In this document: positions 19,501 through 28,163 of the stretch, piece after piece
Layout: each line of letters starts with the position of its first letter
Numbering within the stretch: position 1 is the stretch's first letter
DNA from: a bacterium
Lineage (GTDB): Bacteria; Verrucomicrobiota; Verrucomicrobiia; Limisphaerales; UBA11358
Direction of reading: 5' to 3'
DNA length: 64,000 nt
NCBI GenBank assembly: GCA_021780905.1
Contig: JAJXXW010000086.1
Location: forward strand, 1-64,000
Position numbers and translations under genes: made by a program
The notes under the pieces: generated by a model
Databases searched by the model: none
Told to the model about the DNA's origin: nothing
What the model saw: the letters and a program-made list of their open reading frames with translations, nothing else

Positions 19501-21528
19501 ATGTCGCCCCGCCACTCCAAGCGCGAACTTCGTCTGCCAGCCACGCTGCTGCTGCTGGCGCTGACGGGGGAGGCGTCGCGCGGACTGGCGCAGGATGCCG
19601 GCTGGGGGATTTACCGGGAGGATCCGCTGTGGACCTTGATGGTTCCGCATCTGGTCTATCTCAAGACGGATGTGGAGGCGCAGCGGAGCACCTACCAGTC
19701 GTCCGCCGGCGGCAGTGTGCCGGATTTGACCTGGGTGTCGGTGATGCCGGCGGCCGGCATTCAATGGAATAACTACATCTATCACCCGGATTTGCTCACC
19801 TATTCGCTGTTGTTCGAACCGGGGTATTACTGGCAGCAGACGAGTTCCGGCGCGTTCAGCTATCTGACGCAGGAGCTGATGTTGAACGGCAGCGGTTCGG
19901 TCAATCTGCTGGCGCTCAAGCCTTACGCCACCACGGTTTCCTTCAACCGGTCGCATCAGGACGTGCAGTATGATTTCTTCAATTCGGAAATTGTGGATTC
20001 GCAGGGCTGGGGCGTCTTTACCGGGTATCGCGAGGGGCCGGTGCCGGTGACGGTGGATGTTCAGCAGTTGGATGAACAGCGCAACGCCTATTTTCAAAAT
20101 TTCGACACGGCGCAAATCAAGCTGGACCTGCACGCCAGCAACGAACGCCAGAAGCAGGACCGGACCGAACTGGACTACCAGTTCAATCAGTATGACAACC
20201 AGACCCAGGGGCCGGGCACCAGTTACTCCAGCCTGAGCAGTTCCCACCACGTCACCCTGACCGATTCAGAATATTTCAAAAAAAGCACCTTGTCGTCAAC
20301 GGTCTATTACACGGAGCAGGCGTGGCAGGGGTCGGACAACGCGAACTTGAACGCGATGCTGAACTACAATTTTGAGCACACTCCGAATCTGAACAGCTTT
20401 TACAATTATTCGTTCAACGACAATTACGGCGGCGGTTACGACGCGATTCAAAACTTCGCTCTGGCCGGCCTCAGCCATCAGCTTTACGACAGCCTCAACT
20501 CCCGTGCGGATGTGCATGGTTCAACCCTCAACAGCAGCTACATCGGCTCCAGCCTCGATTCCACCAGCATCGGCACGTCCGGCTCGCTGGGCTACACCAA
20601 ACGGCTGGGCGACTGGGCGCATTTGTCCGTCAACAACGGCGTGACCTATGACCTGACCGATCAACAGGCCAGTGGCGGGGAGACGATCATTCCTAATGAG
20701 ACTTACACCTTGCCGGCCGTTGGCCCGCTGATCGTCACCCTGCGCACGCCGGGTGACCTCGCCGTCAACAGCATCACCAAGAATAACGTCCCGCTGGATG
20801 CCAGCGAATGGGCGCATATTCCCGGAACCGATCCCTGGCAGATTCAGTTCTTTAGCGGCGGGGCCCATACCATCACCGGCGGCGACGTTCTCGCCATCAC
20901 TTACGTGGTGCAGGCCAACCCTTCCGGCAGCTATTCTGTGTTCACCTATCAGGGTCAGATTGACTTGCGTTTTTGGAGGGATCAGGCTGGCATCCATGCC
21001 GGTTACAACCAAACCAAGAACGACGCCAGCCAGCCCGGGTTTATTTTGCAGGACGTGGAGGAGATTGACGCCGGGGCCGATGTCTCCTGGCATGGGTTCC
21101 ATGCCGGCGCAACTTATGCCGACCAGCGCGCCACCTTTGCCTCCACCCGGATTTATTCCCTGGTGGAAAGCTATTCAACCCCGCTTTCCTCTCATTCCAC
21201 CGTGGGCATCAATCTGAACCAGCAATGGAACAATTTTTCGGCGGGCATGGAATTTGGCGCCGTTCCGCCGCAGGATATGGCGTTTTACAGCTACATGCTG
21301 CATTATGACTGGCATTCGCTCGGCGGTTTGAGCCTGAACACCGATGTCGGCTACCAGCAGCAGCGCGGCGGTTTTTATGGCGAGGATTTGTTGGCCGCCC
21401 GCGCCTATCTGGACTGGATCGTCGGCAAGCTGGAATTCCATCTGGGGTTTCAGCACGACAACCAGCAGTTCACGACCGAAACCCGGAATAGCGACTATCT
21501 TTTCGTGCATATGCGGCGCAATTTCTAA
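19501..21528 (+). CDS. Outer-membrane beta-barrel of a porin-cytochrome complex
   Basis: This 675-residue protein has a signal peptide (ATLLLLALTGEASRGLAQ). The rest is rich in alternating aromatic/polar strands with Tyr, Gln and Ser, and it ends in a terminal Phe preceded by alternating residues (YLFVHMRRNF), the usual barrel-insertion signal. Length is in the range of MtrB/PioB and OmbB-type barrels, although no residue-level similarity can be claimed by eye. A small non-barrel insert near residues 400-480 (TYTLPAVGPLIVTLRTPGD) has a beta-sandwich look. It lies directly between a 13-heme lipoprotein and an NHL lipoprotein, so a cytochrome sheath is the most economical role. Confidence 0.75.
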   Translation: MSPRHSKRELRLPATLLLLALTGEASRGLAQDAGWGIYREDPLWTLMVPHLVYLKTDVEAQRSTYQSSAGGSVPDLTWVSVMPAAGIQWNNYIYHPDLLTYSLLFEPGYYWQQTSSGAFSYLTQELMLNGSGSVNLLALKPYATTVSFNRSHQDVQYDFFNSEIVDSQGWGVFTGYREGPVPVTVDVQQLDEQRNAYFQNFDTAQIKLDLHASNERQKQDRTELDYQFNQYDNQTQGPGTSYSSLSSSHHVTLTDSEYFKKSTLSSTVYYTEQAWQGSDNANLNAMLNYNFEHTPNLNSFYNYSFNDNYGGGYDAIQNFALAGLSHQLYDSLNSRADVHGSTLNSSYIGSSLDSTSIGTSGSLGYTKRLGDWAHLSVNNGVTYDLTDQQASGGETIIPNETYTLPAVGPLIVTLRTPGDLAVNSITKNNVPLDASEWAHIPGTDPWQIQFFSGGAHTITGGDVLAITYVVQANPSGSYSVFTYQGQIDLRFWRDQAGIHAGYNQTKNDASQPGFILQDVEEIDAGADVSWHGFHAGATYADQRATFASTRIYSLVESYSTPLSSHSTVGINLNQQWNNFSAGMEFGAVPPQDMAFYSYMLHYDWHSLGGLSLNTDVGYQQQRGGFYGEDLLAARAYLDWIVGKLEFHLGFQHDNQQFTTETRNSDYLFVHMRRNF

Positions 21529-21530
21529 AC

Positions 21531-22556
21531 ATGAACGCCTGTCCCAACATCAAGCGGGTTCTGGTCGGACTGGCGGCCGGCCTGCTGGCCTCCTGCGCCA
21601 CGTCGCCGCCGGCCACCGGGGCCAAATCAGCGCCGCCGGTCTGGCCGCCCGCGCCCAACGAGCCGCGGATCTGTTTCGAGCGGAGCCTGCGCGGTCCGGC
21701 GGACATCGGCCAGCGGCCGGCGTTTTGGAAGACGCTGGCCAACTGGTTCACCGGCGACACCGGTGAGAGCCTGAATCTCCGCAAGCCGTTCGCCGTCGCG
21801 CTGGACGAGGCCGGCAACCTGTGCGTCACCGATACGGATGCCAACCTGGTTGACTATGTTGATTTCACCCGCAAGCAATGGCGGCGCTACACCGGCGTCG
21901 GAACCACCCAATTTGTCTCGCCGGTCGCCGTCGCCCGGCGCGGCGGAATTTTTTATGTGGCTGATTCCGGGCTGGGCAAAGTCCTGGCCTTTCGCGACAG
22001 CGGCAAAGCCGTCTTTGAAATCGGCGCGCCGCTGCAACGGCCGGTCGGCCTCGCCATGGCCGGCGACGCGCTTTATGTTGTGGATTCGCAGGCGCACGCG
22101 GTTTTTGTTTTTGGGCTGGACGGCCGCTTCCGCTTCCGCTTCGGCCAACGCGGCACCGGTCCCGGCGAATTTAATTTTCCCACCTGCGCCGTTCCCGACC
22201 GGCGCGGGCATCTGCTGGTGGCCGACACCATGAACTGCCGGGTGCAGACCTTTGATTTGCAGGGAAACTTTGTGTCGCAATTTGGCGGCAACGGCGACAC
22301 CTCCGGCCACTTCGCGCGGCCCAAGGGCGTGGCGGTGGATTCCGCCGGACACGTCTATGTGGTGGACGCGCTCTTCGGCAATTTCCAGATTTTCAACGGC
22401 GCCGGGCAGTTGCTCTTGAACGTCGGCAACAACGGCGACGGCCCGGGCGAGTTCGCCCTGCCGAACGGCATCGCCATCGGCGCCGACAACCGGATTTTTG
22501 TCGCCGACGCCTTCAACCATCGCGTGCAAATTTTCAAATACCTCGATCAGCCATGA
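21531..22556 (+). CDS. NHL-repeat beta-propeller lipoprotein (second copy)
   Basis: This 341-residue protein has lipobox LLASC (Cys22). Six NHL-like repeats are visible, for example FYVADSGLGKVLAFRD, LYVVDSQAHAVFVFG, LLVADTMNCRVQTFD, VYVVDALFGNFQIFN and IFVADAFNHRVQIFK. Between repeats come the usual G-x-GPGEF loops. It starts 2 bases after the barrel gene and overlaps the next gene by four bases, implying coupled translation. Like the first copy, it has a P-rich linker with PNEPRI after the lipidated Cys, where the first has PDEPRL. The two are clear paralogues. A structural or docking role in the same complex is inferred. Confidence 0.85.
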   Translation: MNACPNIKRVLVGLAAGLLASCATSPPATGAKSAPPVWPPAPNEPRICFERSLRGPADIGQRPAFWKTLANWFTGDTGESLNLRKPFAVALDEAGNLCVTDTDANLVDYVDFTRKQWRRYTGVGTTQFVSPVAVARRGGIFYVADSGLGKVLAFRDSGKAVFEIGAPLQRPVGLAMAGDALYVVDSQAHAVFVFGLDGRFRFRFGQRGTGPGEFNFPTCAVPDRRGHLLVADTMNCRVQTFDLQGNFVSQFGGNGDTSGHFARPKGVAVDSAGHVYVVDALFGNFQIFNGAGQLLLNVGNNGDGPGEFALPNGIAIGADNRIFVADAFNHRVQIFKYLDQP

Positions 22557-24328
22557 AAAATTTATTGCCAATGCCGCGCGGGACGGGGCGGGGAGTGTTT
22601 TGGGTTTTGCTGCTCCTCTGCCTGGCCGCCTCGGCGCCCGCCGACAGCGTCCTCAACTCCGTCCACAACCTCGCCGCCAACGGTCCGGGTGCCATCAAGT
22701 CCGCCACGGAAAACAACCCCTGCATTTTCTGCCATACCGTCCACCAAGCCATCGGCGAGACGCCGCTGTGGAACCACAACGTGTCCTCGGTTTCCAATTA
22801 TGTGGTTTACAGCAGCACCCGGCTCCAGTCGTTGAACATCACCATTCCGCAGCCGAACGGCTCCTCGCGGCTCTGCTTGAGCTGCCACGACGGCACCGTG
22901 GCGCTGGGCAGCATCAGCAGCAGCGTCACGCCCGTCCCGGTTTATCAGAACGGCGCGCCGATCACGACCCTGCCCGCCGGGGATCCCGCCAATCTCGGCA
23001 TAGATCTGTCCGCCGACCATCCGGTTTCCATGAGCTATGATGCCTGTGTGCAGGCGGACTCGACCTTGCAGCCGCGCGCCTCGCTGAATCCGGTGGTCAA
23101 GCTGGAGCTGGTCAACGGCGGGTATTGTGTGCAATGCACCTCCTGCCACGACCCGCACAACAATCAATTCGGCAATTTTTTGGTCATGAACAACACCGGC
23201 TCCGCCCTGTGCAACGCCTGTCACCAGCCGGGCCAGTGGAACACTTCCGCCCACGCCATTTCCCCGCTGCCGGTGCCGGCGACGATCGTGGCGCGGCTGG
23301 CCCGGAGTTCGGGCGCGGCCGGCAAGCTGGTGCCGTCCAGGCCGGCGGCCACCAGCATTCAGGCCGTCGGTTGTGAGAATTGCCACATGAACCATCGGGC
23401 CGGCGGCCGACAGCATCTGCTCGCGGCGGCGGCACCGGAACAAAATTGCCTGAACTGCCATAACGGCGTCACCGTGAAGAATAACATCGCCGCCGATTTT
23501 CAAAAAATCAGCATGCATCCCATCACCCTCAACCCCCGGGCGCATTCGCCCCTGGAAGATCCCGTCAACCCCAAGCAGCGTCATGTGGTCTGCGCCGACT
23601 GCCACAACGCCCACGCGGCCAGCGCCGGAACCGCCACCGTGCCCAACGCCTCCGGGGCGCTCGCCGGACTCACCGGCGTGACCGCCGGCGGCGGCGTCAT
23701 CAGCCCCTTGTTAAAGGAGTATGAACTCTGCTTCCGCTGCCACGCTGATAGCGTCTCGCGTGGGCCGGCGCTGATCACGCGACAGTATCCGGAGACCAAC
23801 ACGCGCCTCCAGTTTTCCACCGCCAATCAGAGTTTCCATCCGGTGGAGACACCCGGCAAAAATCCGGCCGGCGTGCCCAGCCTGATCATGCCCTGGCGGC
23901 CAACGAGCTTGATGTATTGCACGGACTGTCATAACAGCGACTCCGGGCCGAAAGCCGGCGGCACCGGGGCCAACGGCCCGCACGGCTCCATTTACCGCCC
24001 AATCCTGGAGCGCAACCTGGCCCTGACGGATTTCCAGCCCGAAAGCCCGGTGACTTATGCCTTGTGCTACAAGTGCCATGACCGGAACGTGGTTTTGAGC
24101 AGCCGGAGTTTCCCCCCTCACCGTTCGCATGTCGTCAACGACAAGGCCGCCTGCACCACCTGCCACGATTCCCACGGCGTCGCCAATGCGCCGCACCTGA
24201 TCAATTTCAACACCACCTATGTCACCAACGGTTCGCTCGGCGCCGTGAGTTACACCGCCACCGGCCTCATGCACGGCACCTGCACCCTGAGCTGCCACGG
24301 CTACGATCACAAAAACACCACCTACTGA
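22553..24328 (+). CDS. Large secreted multiheme cytochrome c (11 CXXCH plus one CX3CH)
   Basis: This 591-residue protein has a signal peptide (GVFWVLLLLCLAASAPADS). Eleven CXXCH motifs are visible: CIFCH, CLSCH, CTSCH, CNACH, CENCH, CLNCH, CADCH, CFRCH, CTDCH, CYKCH and CTTCH. At the extreme C-terminus GTCTLSCHG reads as a CX3CH site, a known but uncommon heme-attachment variant. Many additional His residues could be distal ligands. No lipobox is seen. The start overlaps the stop of the propeller gene (ATGA). It could be the extracellular terminal cytochrome or a second periplasmic relay; sequence alone does not decide. Confidence 0.87.
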   Translation: MKNLLPMPRGTGRGVFWVLLLLCLAASAPADSVLNSVHNLAANGPGAIKSATENNPCIFCHTVHQAIGETPLWNHNVSSVSNYVVYSSTRLQSLNITIPQPNGSSRLCLSCHDGTVALGSISSSVTPVPVYQNGAPITTLPAGDPANLGIDLSADHPVSMSYDACVQADSTLQPRASLNPVVKLELVNGGYCVQCTSCHDPHNNQFGNFLVMNNTGSALCNACHQPGQWNTSAHAISPLPVPATIVARLARSSGAAGKLVPSRPAATSIQAVGCENCHMNHRAGGRQHLLAAAAPEQNCLNCHNGVTVKNNIAADFQKISMHPITLNPRAHSPLEDPVNPKQRHVVCADCHNAHAASAGTATVPNASGALAGLTGVTAGGGVISPLLKEYELCFRCHADSVSRGPALITRQYPETNTRLQFSTANQSFHPVETPGKNPAGVPSLIMPWRPTSLMYCTDCHNSDSGPKAGGTGANGPHGSIYRPILERNLALTDFQPESPVTYALCYKCHDRNVVLSSRSFPPHRSHVVNDKAACTTCHDSHGVANAPHLINFNTTYVTNGSLGAVSYTATGLMHGTCTLSCHGYDHKNTTY

Positions 24329-24347
24329 ATCACCGCAATCAAAAACC

Positions 24348-25133
24348 ATGAACATGAAAACCAAATTATTAAACTCACTTGTTTTGCTCGGCTGCCTGGC
24401 CTGGCCGCTCGCCCCGGCGCGCGCCGCCGATCCCGCACCGCTTTCCCAGACCGAAATGTGCAGCTTCACCGGGACGGTGGCCGATGCCACCAACACCGCC
24501 GGCTACACCTACGTCCTGGTGGACACCGGCCGCCAGCAGGCCTGGGCGGTCACCACGCAGTTTCCGGTCCGCAAGGGCGATGCCGTGACCGTCAACAGCG
24601 GCATGCCGATGGCCAGATACCACAGCCAATCCCTCAACCGCGATTTCGCGGTCGTCTATTTCGCCGCCAGCATCACCGTGGCCGGCGCGGCGGGCGCGGC
24701 GGTCCCGGCGTTGCCGCCCGGCCACCCGGCATTGCCCGGCGAACCCGCCCCGGTTTTGCCGCCGGGACATCCCTCGCTCACCGGTTCGCCCGCCCCGGCG
24801 GCTGTGGATTTGACCGGCGTAAAAAGGGCCGCCGGCGGAAAAACCATTCAGGAGATTTTCGCCGCCAAATCCGCGCTGGCCGGCAAAGCGGTCGCGGTGC
24901 GCGGCAGGGTGGTCAAGTATAGTGCGATGGTCATGGGCAAAAACTGGCTGCATATCCGCGACGGCTCCGGCGGCGCGGAAACCAAGGACAACGACCTGAC
25001 CGTCACCACCTCCACCCCGGCGAAACTGGGCGACACCGTGCTGGTGACGGGCGTGGTTGCGACCGACAAGGACTTCGGCGCGGGCTACAAATACCCCGTG
25101 ATTCTGGACGACGCCCAAGTGATTGTGGAATGA
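24348..25133 (+). CDS. Secreted protein with two OB-like domains and a Pro-rich linker
   Basis: This 261-residue protein has a signal peptide (LLNSLVLLGCLAWPLAPARA). Residues about 38-115 and 170-261 each look like a small beta-barrel. The second (GKAVAVRGRVVKYSAMVMG, NWLHIRDGSG, GDTVLVTGVVATDKD) resembles the OB-fold domains often encoded beside multiheme cytochromes. The linker contains a repeated LPPGHPALPG / LPPGHPSLTG. It is the last gene of the cytochrome operon, 19 bp after the preceding stop. The function is unknown; a small-molecule or protein-binding role at the complex is a guess. Confidence 0.7.
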   Translation: MNMKTKLLNSLVLLGCLAWPLAPARAADPAPLSQTEMCSFTGTVADATNTAGYTYVLVDTGRQQAWAVTTQFPVRKGDAVTVNSGMPMARYHSQSLNRDFAVVYFAASITVAGAAGAAVPALPPGHPALPGEPAPVLPPGHPSLTGSPAPAAVDLTGVKRAAGGKTIQEIFAAKSALAGKAVAVRGRVVKYSAMVMGKNWLHIRDGSGGAETKDNDLTVTTSTPAKLGDTVLVTGVVATDKDFGAGYKYPVILDDAQVIVE

Positions 25134-25365
25134 TCCGCCGCGGTTTCCCGGCGCGTTGATCTGCGTCGCTGGTCCCTCGTCCGCACTCGAAACATTGCCG
25201 CTGGCTGTGAACGGGGAAGCGCCAGCGCCGGACTTCGCTGCGCCGCCTCGATTTGCCTCGTGGTTACACCTTGACCAAAAACCAATTTACGGAACTGGAC
25301 GCACACAACCTATTTTCACTGGATTAACGCCGGCAAATCCGCCACTGTGCGCCCGGCATCATCCG

Positions 25366-26532
25366 TTGAAAACACTTCCGAAATATCTGGTTGGCCAGGT
25401 GCTCGCCGCGCTGCTGCTCACGGTGGCGGTCTTCACCGCCGTGCTGCTAATCGGGAACGCGCTGCGCGAAATCCTCACGCTGCTCGCCAGCGCGCACGTC
25501 AGTCCGCTGCTGATCGCGAAGGCGGTGCTCTACCTGATTCCCTTCGTCTGGGTCTTTGCGTTGCCGATGGGGATGCTGACGGCCACGCTGCTGGTTTTTG
25601 GCCGGTTCAGCGCCGACCAGGAACTGACCGCCGCGCGCGCCAGCGGCGTCAGTCTTGTGTCGCTCGTCATGCCGGTGCTGCTGTTGAGCCTGTTCTGTTC
25701 TTCGTTGAGCGCGTGGTTCAACCTGGACCTGGGTCCGCGCTGCCGGGTGGCCTATCTTGGTCTGATCCAGGAGGTCAAGCAGGACCTGGTGAACGCGCAA
25801 CTGCCGGCGGGCCGCTTCATCAAGGATTTCAAGGGCTACATTTTTTTTGTGGAGAAAAATGACGCCGGCCAGCTGAAGAACGTGATGATTTATGTGGTTG
25901 AAAATGAAACCAACGTGGACACGACCATACGCGCGCCCCGGGGCGAAATCAGGGCGGACCGGGCGAACCAGCAGTTGGTTCTCGATTTGTATGACGCACA
26001 GACCATCTCCCTCGGCGCGCACGGCAATAATGTCGTGCTGGGCACGATTGCGCATTATCCTTTTATCTTGAGCCTGACCAACGGGAGCAGCAGCGTGAGC
26101 AAGCCCAACGTGAACGACATGACATTTCTGCAACTGCGGCAGGAACTGCATGATCTGGAAAATTTGCACGTTCCTCCCGGCACCAATTCGCCGGCGGCGT
26201 TGAAGGCGCAACTGGCCGCCCTGCGCCGGCAGCAGCAGGATTTCACCGAGCCGGTGCGCGTGGCGATGAACCGCGAGGTGGCGTTCTCGTTCGCATGTTT
26301 CGGCTTCACGCTGGTCGGCATCCCGCTTGGCATCCGCGTGCATCGCCGCGAGACGAACATCGGCATCGCCCTGGCGCTGATGCTGGTGGTGGTCTATTAC
26401 GCCTTCATCATGCTGGGCCAGTCGCTGTCGTCGCGCCCGGAATTTTATCCGCACCTGATTTTGTGGGTGCCGAATTTCCTCTTCCAGGCCTTCGGTGCGG
26501 TGCTGCTCTGGCGGGCGAACAAGGGAATCTGA
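25366..26532 (+). CDS. LptF/LptG-family permease
   Basis: This 388-residue inner-membrane protein starts at TTG (25366), giving (M)KTLPKYLVGQVLAALLLTVA, the usual beginning of LptF/LptG. The frame is open 81 codons further upstream, but that stretch is not protein-like. It has transmembrane helices at about residues 15-35, 50-75 and 95-120. A periplasmic beta-jellyroll follows (ARFIKDFKGYIFFVEKND ... VNDMTFLQLRQEL), and three helices lie near the C-terminus (FSFACFGFTLVGIPLGIRV and after). The family forms the channel that extracts lipopolysaccharide from the inner membrane together with LptB. Whether it is LptF or LptG is not decided. Confidence 0.88.
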   Translation: MKTLPKYLVGQVLAALLLTVAVFTAVLLIGNALREILTLLASAHVSPLLIAKAVLYLIPFVWVFALPMGMLTATLLVFGRFSADQELTAARASGVSLVSLVMPVLLLSLFCSSLSAWFNLDLGPRCRVAYLGLIQEVKQDLVNAQLPAGRFIKDFKGYIFFVEKNDAGQLKNVMIYVVENETNVDTTIRAPRGEIRADRANQQLVLDLYDAQTISLGAHGNNVVLGTIAHYPFILSLTNGSSSVSKPNVNDMTFLQLRQELHDLENLHVPPGTNSPAALKAQLAALRRQQQDFTEPVRVAMNREVAFSFACFGFTLVGIPLGIRVHRRETNIGIALALMLVVVYYAFIMLGQSLSSRPEFYPHLILWVPNFLFQAFGAVLLWRANKGI

Positions 26533-26600
26533 AGCCAAGGCGGAAGGGGGAATGCGGAAACACCGTGGGCGGAGCTTTCCGACTTCTGCATTTTACCTTC

Positions 26601-27404
26601 TTACTTCTGCCTTCTCCGAAACACTTTTCCCATGTCCGCCTGGTCGGTCGGCTTGACGAGGATTTCGTCAATGTTCACATGCGGCGGACGGCTGGCGACC
26701 CAGACGATGATTTCCGCGATGTCGTCGGCCGTGAGCGGGTTGATGCCGGCATAAACCGCGTCCGCTTTTTCCCGGTCGCCCTTGAAACGCACGTTGGAAA
26801 ATTCCGTCTGGGCGAGGCCGGGATCAATGGTGCCCACGCGGATGCCGGTGCCGAACAACTCGTGGCGCAGCGCGCGGGTGATGGCAAGTTCGCCGGATTT
26901 CGCCGCGCAATAGGCCGCCGCACCCGCATAGGCCGACCGTCCGGCGATGGAGCCGATGTTGATGATGCTGGCACCGACGTCGTGCGGCAGCAGCGGCAGC
27001 GCCGCGCGCGTGACCCGCAGCAGGCCGAGGACGTTGGTTTGGAACGTCGTTTCCCAGTCCGCGTCCTGGGCGGCGGCCACCGGGTCGAGACCGTGCGCCC
27101 CGCCGGCATTGTTGACGAGGACGTGGAGATTGGCGGAGGACGATTTGCGGTTGGTGAGTTGCGCTTTGGCCCACGCCATGAATTTTTCCACGCTCGCGGT
27201 CTGGGCCACATCCAGTTCGTGAAAGAGCGCGGCGGCGGCGCCGGATTTTTCGGCCGCCGACGCGACCTTTTCCAACCGGTCCGTGCGCCGGGCACCCAGC
27301 AGCAATTTTGCGCCGTGCGCGGCAAATGCCGTTGCTGCCGCCGCGCCGAAACCGCTGGACGCGCCGGTGATCAGCACCCACTGGTTTTTCAAGGGAGATT
27401 TCAT
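26601..27404 (-). CDS. Short-chain dehydrogenase/reductase
   Basis: This 267-residue Rossmann-fold oxidoreductase has the cofactor motif VLITGASSGFGAA near the N-terminus. It also has LVNNAGGAHG (NNAG) and the catalytic YCAAKSGE (Y-x3-K). The end matches NADP-dependent serine/3-hydroxy acid dehydrogenases of the YdfG type (GLAQTEFSNVRFKGD, INPLTADDIAEIIVWVASRP), so 3-hydroxy acid oxidation is a reasonable guess. ATG 27404 is chosen because family members begin just before the Gly-rich loop. It is divergent from the GAF gene. Confidence 0.88.
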   Translation of the reverse strand: MKSPLKNQWVLITGASSGFGAAAATAFAAHGAKLLLGARRTDRLEKVASAAEKSGAAAALFHELDVAQTASVEKFMAWAKAQLTNRKSSSANLHVLVNNAGGAHGLDPVAAAQDADWETTFQTNVLGLLRVTRAALPLLPHDVGASIINIGSIAGRSAYAGAAAYCAAKSGELAITRALRHELFGTGIRVGTIDPGLAQTEFSNVRFKGDREKADAVYAGINPLTADDIAEIIVWVASRPPHVNIDEILVKPTDQADMGKVFRRRQK

Positions 27405-27568
27405 GTCGTTTAATTTTTTTCTTGCGCCATCATCCGGCGGTTCGAAAAATTTGTCGAACACAAATTCCGCGCCGCTCGGCGGCGGAATGATTTTGTATCG
27501 CCACGCGGCGGGGAATTGATATGATTGGCCTTGAGATTGAGCCGGCCGACTTTTGAACCGTCATTAAA

Positions 27569-28087
27569 ATGAGAGCGCCCAAGCCGAAAAACGAAGTCCA
27601 GCGCATCAAGATCCTCTGGCAATACGACGTGCTGGACACGCTGCCGGAAGCGATGTTTGACGAACTGACCCGGCTGGCCGCGCTGCTTTGCGATGCGCCC
27701 ATCGCCCTGATCTCGCTCGTGGACGAGGATCGTCAGTGGTTCAAATCCAAGGTGGGTGTGAGTCTTGGGGAAACGAGCCGCGACGTTTCCATGTGCGCGC
27801 ACGCCATTTTGAAGAAGAAACTGTTCGTCGTTCCAGACGCGACGAAAGACCGGCGGTTCAAGGACAATCCGCTGGTGGTTTCCAGCCCGAAAATCCGCTT
27901 CTACGCCGGGGCGCCGCTGATTGCGCCGGGTGGCCACGCGCTGGGCACGCTGTGTGTCATAGACACGAAACCGCGCCAGTTGACGTCGAGCCAGAAGGAG
28001 GCGTTGGCACTGCTGTCCCGGCACGTTATGACGCTGCTCGAACATCGCCGGCGGACGCAGCCCGCCGCCGGTCGGGCGAAAAAATAA
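27569..28087 (+). CDS. Single-domain GAF protein
   Basis: This 172-residue protein is almost entirely one GAF domain. It has the common opening YDVLDTLPEAMFDELTRLAA, then LISLVDEDRQWFKSKVGV, CAHAILKKK, DATKDRRFKDNPLV, and finally YAGAPLIAPGGHALGTLCVID. In signalling proteins this GAF type precedes kinase or cyclase domains; here nothing follows. It is a cytoplasmic sensor or adaptor of unknown ligand. It is short and freestanding, with no frameshift seen at its end. Confidence 0.88.
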   Translation: MRAPKPKNEVQRIKILWQYDVLDTLPEAMFDELTRLAALLCDAPIALISLVDEDRQWFKSKVGVSLGETSRDVSMCAHAILKKKLFVVPDATKDRRFKDNPLVVSSPKIRFYAGAPLIAPGGHALGTLCVIDTKPRQLTSSQKEALALLSRHVMTLLEHRRRTQPAAGRAKK

Positions 28088-28163
28088 CGCCGGCCCCGAA
28101 GCCGTTCGCCCGCTGCCTGCAATTCGCCTTTTCCATCCGGGCGTTTCCGATTAGCCTGTCCGC

